Shown here piece by piece: positions 19,369 through 28,575 of a stretch of 64,000 bases of DNA. This stretch comes from an uncultured Eggerthella sp. (lineage in GTDB: Bacteria > Actinomycetota > Coriobacteriia > Coriobacteriales > Eggerthellaceae), in contig UQML01000002.1 of the NCBI GenBank assembly GCA_900542265.1, forward strand, positions 37,888-101,887. The letters run 5' to 3'. Within the stretch, counting starts at the first letter, position 1, and each line of letters opens with the position of its first letter. The translations under genes and the position numbers were made by a program. Below the pieces are notes generated by a model. That model did no database searches. It saw only the letters and a list, made by a program, of their open reading frames with translations, and was not told the DNA's origin.

Positions 19369-19550
19369 TGACGAGATTCGACTTTTAGTGAGGGTACTAT
19401 CTTAAAACACCCCATTGCTGACATGAAAAGTAGCTGAAATCCTCACTCAAAGCACCTGTTTTGTCACGTTATTAGACACGTGAGGAATACATGATTCACC
19501 TCAGAAGAACTCAGCCAGGTGTAAGGCTCACTAAAAGTCTTATCTTGTCA
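19369..19550. repeat. Short inverted-repeat element, copy 1 (MITE-like)
   Basis: A 182-base element flanked by imperfect 24-base terminal inverted repeats: TGACGAGATTCGACTTTTAG... at 19369-19392 and its counterpart at 19527-19550 (21 of 24 match). It has no coding capacity of note. A second copy in the opposite orientation is at 56967-57137; internal blocks match, such as GTTTTGTCACG (19458-19468). It lies between rnpB and the yggU gene. The rest of the 19334-19700 gap, 19551-19700, shows no recognisable gene. Confidence 0.7.
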
Positions 19551-19700
19551 CACGAAGCGCTAAAAACGCAAAAAAACGAAGTGTACGAGCAGTCAAAAGG
19601 GTTCTCCAACCTGGTTTTCACCTGGCTCGTCCTGCGTTCACACCTCGAGAAAAAAGTGTGGGCTGACCGAGCATCTATCGCGATGGGGCTATCCAAAACC

Positions 19701-19988
19701 TTAGAGTCGCTTGAGTCCTGCAAGCCAAGATTCCACAACAGAAGCATCAAGCGGAACGGCAAGCAACTTATGGCGAGAGGTCATACCACGCACTACCTCA
19801 ACTTTAGACTTGGGGCAAGAAAGAGCCTTGGCAATAAGTACAACTACCGCTTTGGTAGCTTTTCCGCCATCAGGAGGAGCCGTTACGCAAATATGCACTT
19901 CCGTTTTGCCAGCATCGTCTGTTTTGAGCCCCAAAATAGCGTCACGCCCCGAGCGGGGCGTGACATGTACTGCAAGATTGGTAACCAT
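19701..19988 (-). CDS. yggU: DUF167 / YggU family protein
   Basis: A 95-residue small alpha/beta protein. The family pattern is plain: LAVHVTPRSGRDAILG, ICVTAPPDGGKATKAVVVLIAKAL and KVEVVRGMTSRHKLLAV. The function is not established; it commonly ends the ylm/dcw cluster, as here, 12 bases after divIVA. No good ribosome site is seen, so it may be translated by coupling. Confidence 0.88.
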   Translation of the reverse strand: MVTNLAVHVTPRSGRDAILGLKTDDAGKTEVHICVTAPPDGGKATKAVVVLIAKALSCPKSKVEVVRGMTSRHKLLAVPLDASVVESWLAGLKRL

Positions 19989-20000
19989 GCCGATACAGTT

Positions 20001-20798
20001 TTAGTCAATCTCATCGAAAGCAAACGTATCATCAGCATCACCAAAACCAGAGAGGTCTTTTGATGCAACGCTTGACTTAGGAGTTGCAGGGTTAGAAACA
20101 ACTGAAGAAACGGTTGGTGTCGTGTAGGTAGCCGTTGGGGTTGAAGGAATATAGGTTGCCGTTGGGGTTGTCTCATCAGCAACTTCAGCAGACACAAACA
20201 GAGGAGATGAATTAGCATCGCCACCAATTTCGGTTAAGCGCTTAGTTGCTGAAGCAATAAATTCTTTGAGCAAGTCTTGATACTGAATACGAACGTCTGC
20301 GCGTGCCTCATTAAGCTCATTGATATTATCAATGATGCGCTGCTTTTCTGCATTAGCCTTATCGAGAATACGACGAGCCTCTTCCTCTGCATTCTGGCGC
20401 GTTTGCTCAGCATCTGCCTTTGCCTTAGATACAAGCTCATCACCGGTGCGCTGAGCAACAATCAAAGCCTGTGCAATAGCAGCATCTTCATTCTTGCGCT
20501 CACGAACACGTGCTTCCAGCTCAGCAATACGTGCATCCTTTTGAGCCAAGGCAGCGCTTTCTTCACCCTTTTTAACAGGTGCTTCTTTAGAAGCAGCTGG
20601 AGCAACGGGAGCAGCAGCCTGATTTTTGACTGCTTGCTTTGCCTCAGCCAACTGAGTACGCAGGGAAGCAATTTCGTTGTTTAATTGGTCAATTTCAGAA
20701 GCAACGTGTTCTAAGAAAACATCTACCTCATCAACGTCATACCCACGACGTTCAATCTTAAAGCTCTGTTCTTGGATATCAGTTGACGTAATTGCCAT
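20001..20798 (-). CDS. divIVA: DivIVA-domain protein
   Basis: A 265-residue cytoplasmic scaffold. The N-terminal membrane-curvature-binding domain reads ITSTDIQEQSFKIERRGYDV followed by DEVDVFLEHVA. A long coiled coil runs to about residue 190, with an Ala/Lys-rich break near residues 55-80, then a Thr/Pro-rich tail and an acidic end. In Actinomycetota such proteins recruit growth or division factors at poles and septa. AGGGGAG lies four bases before the ATG. Its place after sepF and yggT matches the usual gene order. Confidence 0.92.
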   Translation of the reverse strand: MAITSTDIQEQSFKIERRGYDVDEVDVFLEHVASEIDQLNNEIASLRTQLAEAKQAVKNQAAAPVAPAASKEAPVKKGEESAALAQKDARIAELEARVRERKNEDAAIAQALIVAQRTGDELVSKAKADAEQTRQNAEEEARRILDKANAEKQRIIDNINELNEARADVRIQYQDLLKEFIASATKRLTEIGGDANSSPLFVSAEVADETTPTATYIPSTPTATYTTPTVSSVVSNPATPKSSVASKDLSGFGDADDTFAFDEID

Positions 20799-20870
20799 AA
20801 TTCTCCCCTTTTATAGTGCGTTATCTGGCATCTTAGACGTGCGCACGTTGCGCGACTTAATATAACTGCT

Positions 20871-20876
20871 ATTATA
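20871..20876 (-). promoter_or_regulatory. Candidate -10 box upstream of divIVA
   Basis: A perfect TATAAT on the minus strand sits about 75 bases before the divIVA start in the only sizeable gap between yggT and divIVA. No good -35 is seen at 17 bases, so this is a weak call for an internal promoter. Confidence 0.35.
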
Positions 20877-20917
20877 GCGGCTTTAAGATTGCTTGTGCGC
20901 TCATAAAGCCTTGATTC

Positions 20918-21172
20918 CTAGAATAACATGACCAGGAACCGTACTCCGAATTGTAATACAAGTAAAGCAATGATGGGCGTGATATCGATCATTCCGCCGA
21001 TGGGAGGGATAAGTCGTTTGAAAAGATCCAAAAAGGGATCACAAATCTTTCCGAGAGCACTATAAATATCAGCAATAACGCCACTGCTCATAGGAATCCA
21101 TGACATCATGACGTAAATAAAGATCACTAATGAATACGTATCTGCTAGCGCGATCAAAATTGATGAGATCAT
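20918..21172 (-). CDS. yggT: YggT family membrane protein
   Basis: An 84-residue protein with two hydrophobic helices (ILIALADTYSLVIFIYVMMSW and IIALLVLQFGVRFLVMLF) joined by the conserved CDPFLDLFKRLIPPIGGMIDI loop. YlmG/YggT proteins influence septum or nucleoid placement, but the mechanism is unknown. AGGAG lies five bases before the ATG. It sits between sepF and divIVA as in many Gram-positive genomes. Confidence 0.9.
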   Translation of the reverse strand: MISSILIALADTYSLVIFIYVMMSWIPMSSGVIADIYSALGKICDPFLDLFKRLIPPIGGMIDITPIIALLVLQFGVRFLVMLF

Positions 21173-21209
21173 CTACGCTCCTCTTTCGTTTTTATATCGT
21201 GCCCTGTTT

Positions 21210-22172
21210 TTACACAAGACCCATTTGACGCAAGCGATGATTTTCTTCAAGGCTCAAATCCGCTCCTGAAGAGATAATAAACGTTTTATCTGCCGGGCAT
21301 GACACACGAGCATCAAGTGCGCTTGCCACACCAAACGAAAAGTCCAAAATACGCTTTGCTAAATCCGCATCAGTACCCTTTAAAACAAGCACAACGATAG
21401 CCCCTTGCTTGAGAAGCGGAGCGACCTGTTCAACATCGTTATAACGCAAAGGACGAACAACGTGTACTTCGCGCCCTCCCTTAGAAGCCCCTAATTGTGC
21501 TGACGATGGGACTGCCGTACCTGCTGAAGGAGCCCCTTGAGACGATGATGTCGCATCAGTAGAAGAAAAAAGGTTATCAAGCCCCCGTGATCTAGTCGAC
21601 GTTGCAGGCTCTTGCAAAGGAGTTCGTTGCTCGCGTGATTCACGTTTTTCTTGATACGGTGACACAAAATCATCATAGTTAGAAACAAACTCACGCCCAG
21701 TCAAGGGAGCGGTTGCCTCTCTTGCACTTGACGCATTACCCACTGCAGCATTTGCCGTTGTTGTACCACTTGTTGAGCGCAACTCATCACGAGCATTATA
21801 TAAATCCCTGCCAAGTGCTGATTGGGTAACTGGCTGCGATGAGGTCGCCGTACCTGTTGCATAAGAACCATAACGGATATCATCACTCGTTACGAGTGGA
21901 GCAGTGGTTACGCCAAGGCGCTCACTTTCAATATCAGAAGGCGTAGGCGCATAGCGCTCATACTCCTCATCATAATACGCATCATCATACACCGATTGAT
22001 ACGAATCTTGAAATCCCCGATCACCGTGTGCGCTATAGGCCTCATCGCCATATTCTGCATACGCATCATCATAGAAAATTTCTTGGTCTTGATCACGATG
22101 CACGGAATTTGTGATGCGATCTTTAAGCCCACCAAGTAGCTCAGAGGCACGACCGGAACCAGGAATATTCAT
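21210..22172 (-). CDS. sepF: Cell division protein SepF with long N-terminal extension
   Basis: A 320-residue protein. The C-terminal about 90 residues are the SepF fold (VVRPLRYNDVEQVAPLLKQG, IVVLVLKGTDADLAKRILDF and ISSGADLSLEE), which binds the FtsZ tail and polymerises. The first about 230 residues are Tyr/Asp/Ser-rich and probably disordered, longer than the roughly 150 residues of the whole Bacillus protein. No ftsA is seen in this division cluster, so SepF is the likely membrane anchor for FtsZ, as known in other Actinomycetota. Confidence 0.9.
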   Translation of the reverse strand: MNIPGSGRASELLGGLKDRITNSVHRDQDQEIFYDDAYAEYGDEAYSAHGDRGFQDSYQSVYDDAYYDEEYERYAPTPSDIESERLGVTTAPLVTSDDIRYGSYATGTATSSQPVTQSALGRDLYNARDELRSTSGTTTANAAVGNASSAREATAPLTGREFVSNYDDFVSPYQEKRESREQRTPLQEPATSTRSRGLDNLFSSTDATSSSQGAPSAGTAVPSSAQLGASKGGREVHVVRPLRYNDVEQVAPLLKQGAIVVLVLKGTDADLAKRILDFSFGVASALDARVSCPADKTFIISSGADLSLEENHRLRQMGLV

Positions 22173-22200
22173 AGATCTTCATTCTCCTTATCGTTAGTCC

Positions 22201-22226
22201 CTAGCATACTTGCAAAAGCATGCTAG
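22201..22226. other. Hairpin in the sepF leader
   Basis: CTAGCATACTT (22201-22211), a GCAA tetraloop, then AAGCATGCTAG (22216-22226) form an 11-pair stem with one imperfect pair. On the minus strand it ends about 28 bases before the sepF start codon, just upstream of the AAGGAG site. It has no T tract, so it looks more like a leader or mRNA-stability element than a terminator. Confidence 0.5.
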
Positions 22227-22286
22227 AAACGGACAGGTTGATATACTACCATTGCATACGTACCCAATGCCAAATATGCGCTAACT

Positions 22287-22991
22287 CTACTCAAATGCAT
22301 CATCAAAAATAGCGCGCCCAATACGAACAATTGTTGAGCCTTCCGCAATTGCCTCCGGCCAATCTTCGGTCATTCCCATAGACAACACCGGAAGAGGATG
22401 GTCGATCCCCTCATCAAGACAGGCCACTTGCAGAGTTTGCTGCAAACTACGCAATCCCGAAAACGTCTCATCAATAACCTCTGCCCCATTGCGCGGAGCC
22501 ATAGTCATAAGTCCGACTACACAAAGATGCGAATAGGCAAATGATGCCTTCAGTACAGAAAAAACATCTTTAGGAGCTAAGCCTGATTTAGATTCCTCAC
22601 CTGAAACATTAACCTCAAGTAAAATTGACTGACAGGTATTATGCTCTGCCGCTGCTGCATCTATTTTGGCTAGATGCTCTGGCTTGTATACCGAGTGGAT
22701 CAGATCAGCATAAGCAACAATATCTTTGATACGGCGCGATTGGATATTACCAATAAAGTGCCACGTGACATCAGGAAACGCTTGCGCTTTGCGCATAAGT
22801 TCATCAGGGCGATTCTCCCCAAAAGCACATGCCCCCGCATCAATTGCTTCTTGAACCTCTTCGAGACCAACTGTTTTAGAAACAGCAAGCACTGTTACCT
22901 CGCTCGCATCACGATCACAAGCTTGGCATTGAGCTGCTACCTCTTGAGCAACACGTTTATAACGACTTCCTACTGACATAGTAGCTATCAT
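22287..22991 (-). CDS. yggS: PLP homeostasis protein YggS/YlmE
   Basis: A 234-residue TIM-barrel pyridoxal-phosphate carrier. The PLP lysine is in LAVSKTVGLEEVQEAI; other marks are FGENRPDEL, WHFIGNIQSRRIKDIV, HSVYKPEHLAKID, LLEVNVSGEESKSG, GLMTMAPR and LSMGMTEDWPEAI with the terminal GSTIVRIGRAIF. It buffers the cofactor and affects amino-acid pools. A second Met four residues in may be the true start because the purine-rich site touches the first ATG. It follows pgeF by nine bases. Confidence 0.93.
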   Translation of the reverse strand: MIATMSVGSRYKRVAQEVAAQCQACDRDASEVTVLAVSKTVGLEEVQEAIDAGACAFGENRPDELMRKAQAFPDVTWHFIGNIQSRRIKDIVAYADLIHSVYKPEHLAKIDAAAAEHNTCQSILLEVNVSGEESKSGLAPKDVFSVLKASFAYSHLCVVGLMTMAPRNGAEVIDETFSGLRSLQQTLQVACLDEGIDHPLPVLSMGMTEDWPEAIAEGSTIVRIGRAIFDDAFE

Positions 22992-23000
22992 CTCTTCTCT

Positions 23001-23843
23001 TTATGAAGGTAAGCGCAGGGCGACTGCCGCATGACGGCCTGTTTGCCCTCCATTAGCACGATAAGAATAAAACAAGTCATGATTGCAAACCGTACAACAA
23101 TCAAGATCAGCAACGCGTGCTGGATCAACGCCAATTTGCATAAGCTGATCTCGCAGTGCGGCACCTAAATCAACATGACGTTCATCTAGCAGACAAGATA
23201 AACCAAACTCGTCAGCAAAATGAGCGGCAAGTTCCGCTGATACTTCGAAACATTCTGCGTGAATATAAGGGCCGATATAGATATTTGTTTGAGCATAATA
23301 CTCTTCAAGCGAGCAATCACTGCGGAGTGCTGCGCGTCCAGCAAGCATGCGCAAGGCTTTAACTGCTATACGATTATCCACGCCACGCCACCCCGCATGA
23401 ACAACTGCAAAAGAAGCATTAGGACCAACGATAACCACCGGAACACAGTCTGCAAATGCAAGGAGTGCTGCCACACCTTCGACTTCTACAATTACCCCAT
23501 CGGCACCTTGCTCAGCTTCACGCACACGCACATCAAGATCATCAAGATGATCGAGAGAAACGAGCGTATCACCATGAACTTGCTTAGGAACAATGAGTTG
23601 AGAAGTGCTTCCCTTTAGTTCTTGCAGTATGCGATGTCTGTTTTCTTGTACCGCACTCGCCTCATCCGAAACATGAATTCCTACATTGAGAGTATCAAAG
23701 GGAGCTGCACTGATGCCACCATGGCGAGTAGTAAAAGCAACACGTACACCGGTAGCATTAAAAAGCTTTTCATCAGTATAAAACGGAACAGACACACTAC
23801 GACCCTCAACAAGCGTAGGATACGGCAGGGTGAGGGTCGTCAT
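23001..23843 (-). CDS. pgeF: Polyphenol-oxidase-fold purine nucleoside phosphorylase (YfiH/PgeF)
   Basis: A 280-residue protein of the YfiH/LACC1 family. It keeps the metal and catalytic residues in RVAFTTRHGGIS, VPKQVHGDTLV, LAFADCVPVVI, FAVVHAGWRGV and a C-terminal CCTVCNHDLFYSYR. Members have purine nucleoside phosphorylase and adenosine deaminase activity, and PgeF in E. coli edits faulty peptidoglycan precursors. The ATG at 23843 is preferred over an upstream TTG nine codons earlier. It follows ftsZ by 36 bases. Confidence 0.9.
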   Translation of the reverse strand: MTTLTLPYPTLVEGRSVSVPFYTDEKLFNATGVRVAFTTRHGGISAAPFDTLNVGIHVSDEASAVQENRHRILQELKGSTSQLIVPKQVHGDTLVSLDHLDDLDVRVREAEQGADGVIVEVEGVAALLAFADCVPVVIVGPNASFAVVHAGWRGVDNRIAVKALRMLAGRAALRSDCSLEEYYAQTNIYIGPYIHAECFEVSAELAAHFADEFGLSCLLDERHVDLGAALRDQLMQIGVDPARVADLDCCTVCNHDLFYSYRANGGQTGRHAAVALRLPS

Positions 23844-23879
23844 AGTAGCTCGATCAATTCTCGCATACAAAAAATACTA

Positions 23880-24998
23880 TTACTGACGCTTTAAGAAATC
23901 AGGAATATAATCCTCGTCAGCAAAGCGTGGCTGTGATGAATAGCTCTGGGTATGAGCAGGCTGCGAAGCAGGAGCTGCATAAGCTTGTTGGTTTGAACCA
24001 AAAACCGCATCTCGACGGGAGAAGTCCATAGTTGCCTGATTATTGTTGAGCTTAAAACCCGTTGCAATAACAGTGATGCGAATAGCAGCGCCCATATCAG
24101 GATCAACAATCTGACCATAAATAATGTTGGCGTTCTCATCAGCAACTGCCTCAACAACACGTGCCGCCTCATCTACCTCAGTCAAGGCAAGATCAGGGCC
24201 ACCTGCAATGGAGAACAAAATGCGTGATGCACCAGCAATAGAGGTTTCAAGCAAGTTAGAGTTGATTGCTTGCGTTGCAGCGTCAAGCGCGCGATTCTCG
24301 CCCTCAGCAATACCAATACCCATCATTGCTGTACCTGCATCCTTCATAACGGTACGGATGTCAGCAAAGTCAAGGTTAATCAAACCAGGAATAGTGATAA
24401 GGTCAGTAACACCTTGAATACCTTGACGCAACGTATCATCACAAATACGGAAAGCATCTAACATGCTTGTCTTCTTCTCAACAACCTCTAACAAACGGTC
24501 ATTAGGAATAACAATTAAGGTATCAACTTTCTGCGATAAGAAATCAATACCCTGTTCAGCTTGATTGCGACGAAGGCGACCTTCAAAAGAGAAAGGTTTG
24601 GTGACAATACCAACAGTTAAAGCACCAATTTCTTCACGGGCAATCTCTGCTACAACAGGAGCTGCGCCCGTACCGGTTCCGCCACCTTCACCAGCGGTAA
24701 CAAACACCATATCTGCATCAGCAAGTGCTTCACGAATTTCTGCACGAGATTCTTCAGCTGCCTGGCAGCCAACTTCGGGATTTGCGCCGGCACCTAAACC
24801 GCGCGTAATTTCTTCACCGATATGAATTGTGCGATCTGCATCAGAGAGAAGGAGCGCTTGATGATCGGTATTAACCGCTATGAACTCTACACCCTTGATG
24901 CCTGCTTCAACCATACGGTTAACTGCGTTTGTGCCGCCACCACCAACGCCAACAACCTTAATGACAGCGAGGTTGTCAGAGCCAAGAATCTGTTGCAT
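23880..24998 (-). CDS. ftsZ: Cell division protein FtsZ
   Basis: A 372-residue tubulin-like GTPase that builds the division ring. Key sites: [13 protein letters not shown], the G-box [12 protein letters not shown], the T7-loop region [12 protein letters not shown], and the C-terminal tail [10 protein letters not shown], the peptide that binds SepF. The tail linker is short (about 45 residues). It has its own good promoter upstream at 25071-25098 in addition to read-through from the wall genes, which allows ftsZ to be made in greater amounts than ftsQ. Confidence 0.97.
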   Translation of the reverse strand: MQQILGSDNLAVIKVVGVGGGGTNAVNRMVEAGIKGVEFIAVNTDHQALLLSDADRTIHIGEEITRGLGAGANPEVGCQAAEESRAEIREALADADMVFVTAGEGGGTGTGAAPVVAEIAREEIGALTVGIVTKPFSFEGRLRRNQAEQGIDFLSQKVDTLIVIPNDRLLEVVEKKTSMLDAFRICDDTLRQGIQGVTDLITIPGLINLDFADIRTVMKDAGTAMMGIGIAEGENRALDAATQAINSNLLETSIAGASRILFSIAGGPDLALTEVDEAARVVEAVADENANIIYGQIVDPDMGAAIRITVIATGFKLNNNQATMDFSRRDAVFGSNQQAYAAPASQPAHTQSYSSQPRFADEDYIPDFLKRQ

Positions 24999-25070
24999 GA
25001 GTACCTGCTTTCGTATGTGTCACATTTATACTGATGCCACATTAACTTGAGTAGCTTCAATATCTTTTCT

Positions 25071-25098
25071 ATTGTACACGGATAAAGGGTGATTTCAA
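25071..25098 (-). promoter_or_regulatory. ftsZ promoter
   Basis: On the minus strand TTGAAA (25098-25093), a 16-base spacer and TACAAT (25076-25071) form a good sigma-70-type promoter in the ftsQ-ftsZ gap, about 70 bases before the ftsZ start. Confidence 0.6.
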
Positions 25099-25120
25099 TT
25101 ACACACAAGCGATAATTACC

Positions 25121-26269
25121 TTAAACTGTTCGCCAAATGGGATTGCTTACCGTGCGAACGTTAATATAGACAATCTTATTGGGGTATTCTTCCATTAACT
25201 GAAGAATGACGCGTTCTTTATCTCGTATGTTTTCAGCATTACCAAAAGCTACTTCAATACCATTATCAAGGGTAAGTGTTGTCGATTGGGCATCCGATGC
25301 TGCAACGTTTTTAACTCTTCCCGCCAAATCAGTGCTCATACCCGAGATAATAGTCAGCGCATTTTCAATATTGGCATTATCGCAGAGCGTTCCCGCTTCA
25401 GGTTTTGAGCCATACGGAACATCAGTAATACGCAAGGCGCGCGCAGCATCATCATAGATGGTTTGAGCAAGCGCTTTGCCTTCTTCTGAATTTTGATCAG
25501 GGATTTTCATAAGCCACATCCCGTCAGAAGAAAGTGCCCAGGTCTCTGATGTGGCTGAATCATCAACTTTCATATCAACAATAGCGGCAATAGTGCGCTC
25601 AGTGATGTTGAGATTTACCGTATTGGGAAAATTGCGTTCAACATGAGCCTCCAATACCCAAGGATTAGAAGCAAGTCTACTTTCAATACCTGCTGCATCA
25701 AGACGCAGAAGCGTTGTATCACGAGAAATCTGGGCTAATTCAGTCATTTCTTCACTCGTAAGATGTTGCACTCCTGAAACGGTTACTTTTTCAACAGCAA
25801 ACGTATTGGATTGATAGAGCACAAATCCTGCAACACCTAGTAAGACAAGAACTAGCGCACATATTCCTATTACAAGGCGGCGACGCCCTGATTGTGCGCG
25901 CTTTGTTTTACGCACAGCGCGACTACGTTGCTGGTTTACTTGCGAAACACTGGTTGAACGCAAAGGAGCCTGTGCATTTGTAGGCACGGTTCTTGAGGAG
26001 GTCCCTTGCACACGTGCACTACCCGCTGAAGCAACGCTTGAGTATCCTTGAGCAGAAGAGCGTTTGCTTGATGATGGTGTACTTCTTCTAATAGAACCAC
26101 CCCTACTTGGACGCCCTTTTGGTTGTTGGGCATGAGAAAACGACGGGGTGTTATAGTTATTTCTGCCTCGTGAAGAAGAGCGCGGCGCTGAAGAATGCTC
26201 ACGATGTGTGTTGGTGCGTTTATGCGGGGAAGCCGATGAATTTGACCTCTGTCGTGAGTTGTATGCCAT
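25121..26269 (-). CDS. ftsQ: Divisome protein FtsQ/DivIB
   Basis: A 382-residue bitopic membrane protein. The first about 130 residues are a Ser/Arg/Gln-rich basic cytoplasmic tail, unusually long. One membrane helix follows (LVIGICALVLVLLGVAGFVLY). Outside is a POTRA domain (FAVEKVTVSGVQHLTSEEMTE) and the FtsQ domain with NPWVLEAHVERNFPNTVNLN. It links FtsL/FtsB to the septal synthase. Its GAGGGAGG site lies inside murB and the two genes overlap by 50 bases, so translation is probably coupled. Confidence 0.88.
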   Translation of the reverse strand: MAYNSRQRSNSSASPHKRTNTHREHSSAPRSSSRGRNNYNTPSFSHAQQPKGRPSRGGSIRRSTPSSSKRSSAQGYSSVASAGSARVQGTSSRTVPTNAQAPLRSTSVSQVNQQRSRAVRKTKRAQSGRRRLVIGICALVLVLLGVAGFVLYQSNTFAVEKVTVSGVQHLTSEEMTELAQISRDTTLLRLDAAGIESRLASNPWVLEAHVERNFPNTVNLNITERTIAAIVDMKVDDSATSETWALSSDGMWLMKIPDQNSEEGKALAQTIYDDAARALRITDVPYGSKPEAGTLCDNANIENALTIISGMSTDLAGRVKNVAASDAQSTTLTLDNGIEVAFGNAENIRDKERVILQLMEEYPNKIVYINVRTVSNPIWRTV

Positions 26270-27152
26270 ATGCCTCCCTCACTTTCTCCTGAGCACGCTC
26301 AATCAATGTCACAACATCTTGCGCACTCGCTTCTCCGGTCTTGTTAATAATAAAGTTGGCGTGCTTTTCTGATATTTGAGCGCCGCCGCACCTTGCTCCT
26401 TTAAGTCCCACCTTATCAATAAGAGCACCAGCCGACTTTCCTTCAGGATTGCGAAACACAGAACCGCATGAAGGATAATTCAGAGGTTGCATTTCTTTAC
26501 GGCGGGTAAGAAGCTTATTCATTTTATCGTGAATATTGCCTGATATTGCTTTTTCCAACTGAAGTTCACATTCGACAATAATCTCATTCGCATCAAAAGA
26601 GGTATGGCGATATTCCCATGTTATATCACTTCCCTTATGGCGCACGAGGCCAGCTTCAGGAGAAAACGTGGTTACACTTACCACACGAGATCCAATCCAA
26701 TCGTCTTTAGTGCCCGCGTTCATATATAAGGCACCGCCCACACTTCCTGGGGTACCTACCGCAAATTCCATACCCGAATAGCCCCGGTGAAACGCTTCTT
26801 GCACCAAACGCGCAAGTGTTGTACCAGCGCCGACAATAACACGATCCGTTTCTTCTTCAAAACTCCACTGCCGAAACTCTCCCGAAAGCGTAATAATCGC
26901 ACCCGGATAACCCTCATCGGCAACAAGGATATTTGAGCCTTTACCAAGCGCAATCCACGGAATAGCATCGCTTTGAATTGCCTTTATAGCCTGACCTAGC
27001 GCAGCGACAGAACAGACCTCACACCAAATATGGGCAGGACCGCCTATGCGATAAGTGCAATGACGACGCATAGGTTCATTAAAACGGATTTCTCCGTCAA
27101 ATGTTTCATCAAGAGCCAGAAGCTCAAAATCTGAAGCATGAAGAGCGCACAT
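26220..27152 (-). CDS. murB: UDP-N-acetylenolpyruvoylglucosamine reductase
   Basis: A 310-residue FAD enzyme that reduces the enolpyruvyl group to make UDP-MurNAc. FAD-binding parts: RIGGPAHIWCEV, LGKGSNILVADEGYPGAII, GMEFAVGTPGSVGGALYMNAG. The Ser/Cys proton donor region is NYPSCGSVFRNPEGKSAGALI and the end has GGAQISEKHANFIINKTGEA. The ATG at 27152 lies eight bases after the murC stop; an upstream TTG would overlap murC. It sits between murC and ftsQ. Confidence 0.93.
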   Translation of the reverse strand: MCALHASDFELLALDETFDGEIRFNEPMRRHCTYRIGGPAHIWCEVCSVAALGQAIKAIQSDAIPWIALGKGSNILVADEGYPGAIITLSGEFRQWSFEEETDRVIVGAGTTLARLVQEAFHRGYSGMEFAVGTPGSVGGALYMNAGTKDDWIGSRVVSVTTFSPEAGLVRHKGSDITWEYRHTSFDANEIIVECELQLEKAISGNIHDKMNKLLTRRKEMQPLNYPSCGSVFRNPEGKSAGALIDKVGLKGARCGGAQISEKHANFIINKTGEASAQDVVTLIERAQEKVREAYGIQLTTEVKFIGFPA

Positions 27153-27159
27153 AGATGTA

Positions 27160-28575
27160 TTAGGCCTCGTATTTCTCAATCAATGCAGCTACTAATTCAG
27201 CACCAATTGTAGTAACGTCACCTGCACCCATCGTGATCAAAAGATCTCCAGGTTGAAGCTCTTCGGTGAGCGTAGGCACCACTTCAAGACGGCGAGGAAT
27301 ATAAGAGAGTGATCCCCTGTTGGGATAGCCCTCGCGCACTGGCTCCATAAACGTTGCCCCTGTCACGCCAGGCACCGGAGTCTCACCAGCTGAATACACA
27401 TCCATAAAAGTAACGGCATCAGCGTCATTAAAAGCTTTCGAAAACTCATCACGAAGCACATGAGTAAACAAACCAATACGCGAATAGCGATGGGGTTGGA
27501 ACAAAACGTGTACGCGATTAAAATCAAGTGCCTTAGCAGCCTTGATCGTTGCTGCGATCTCAGTTGGATGGTGCGCATAATCATCAACTATCGTGATGCC
27601 CTGCACTTCTCCTACCTTATCAAAGCGACGACGAACACCAGCAAAAGTGGTTAATGCTTCTGCTGCTTTTTGCATGTCTACCCCTTGAGTCCACAACAGC
27701 GTCAAAACACCCGCTGCATTAAGCGCGTTATGAATACCTGGATTTTGTGGAAGCGAACATGCTAGGTTTTCTCCATCAGGCAAGGTAACAAAAAAATATG
27801 ACGTGATGCCTTCGGTACGATAATGCTCGACGCGTGTATCGCACTCCTCACCTACGCCGTAAGTTAACACCTCTTTGCCTGTTTTACGTGCAAGCTCAAC
27901 AAGGGGCTTATCATCTCCACATACGACACAATAGCCGTCATCAGGAACAGAAGACATGAAGTCAAAAAAGAGCGAATAGATTTCAGTTAAATCAGCATAG
28001 TGGTCTAGATGATCTGCTTCAATATTCGTAATCATGACAGAAGCCGGATCAAGGTAGGTAAAAGACTTATCTGACTCATCAGCCTCAACAACGTAATATT
28101 CACCCTGACCAGAATGTGCGTTAGAGCCATAAGCACGCACAATACCGCCGATCAAAAACGTAGGATCATAACCAAGCGCATCAAGCGTGGATGCCACCAT
28201 GGATGATGACGTGGTTTTACCATGCGTGCCAGCCACGGCAAGCGTCTTTTTACCTACGCCAAGTGCAGCTAACATCTTGGCACGATGCCAAATAGGAAGC
28301 TTCTTGCGTTTTGCTTCAGCAAGCTCAGGGTTGGTGTCAAGAATTGCCGTTGAAACAACCACGACATCTATATCATCAGTAATGTGGTTTGCATCTTGCC
28401 CAATGTAGACGGTAACGCCTGCATCAACAAGCTGCTGCGTATAGCGACTCTCACGCAGGTCTGATCCACTAACCTGCGCACCTTGCTCAGCAGCTACGCG
28501 AGCGATGCCAGACATGCCAACACCACCTACACCAATAAAGTGAATACGCTTAGGAGTTTGGGTTAGCTCACTCAT
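27160..28575 (-). CDS. murC: UDP-N-acetylmuramate--L-alanine ligase
   Basis: A 471-residue Mur ligase that adds the first amino acid to the cytoplasmic wall precursor. It has the N-terminal UDP-binding HFIGVGGVGMSGIA, ATP site AGTHGKTTSSSM, ADESDKSF, the HNALNAAG loop, and the C-terminal DDYAHHPTEI and FQPHRYSR. AGAGGAG lies eight bases upstream of its ATG, which overlaps the murG stop. Confidence 0.96.
   Translation of the reverse strand: MSELTQTPKRIHFIGVGGVGMSGIARVAAEQGAQVSGSDLRESRYTQQLVDAGVTVYIGQDANHITDDIDVVVVSTAILDTNPELAEAKRKKLPIWHRAKMLAALGVGKKTLAVAGTHGKTTSSSMVASTLDALGYDPTFLIGGIVRAYGSNAHSGQGEYYVVEADESDKSFTYLDPASVMITNIEADHLDHYADLTEIYSLFFDFMSSVPDDGYCVVCGDDKPLVELARKTGKEVLTYGVGEECDTRVEHYRTEGITSYFFVTLPDGENLACSLPQNPGIHNALNAAGVLTLLWTQGVDMQKAAEALTTFAGVRRRFDKVGEVQGITIVDDYAHHPTEIAATIKAAKALDFNRVHVLFQPHRYSRIGLFTHVLRDEFSKAFNDADAVTFMDVYSAGETPVPGVTGATFMEPVREGYPNRGSLSYIPRRLEVVPTLTEELQPGDLLITMGAGDVTTIGAELVAALIEKYEA

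Noticed and set aside
19491..20063. Long plus-strand open frame (190 residues)
   Set aside because: It runs antisense to yggU and the divIVA end, has no ribosome site, and its composition is unlike the real genes; both minus-strand genes match known families.
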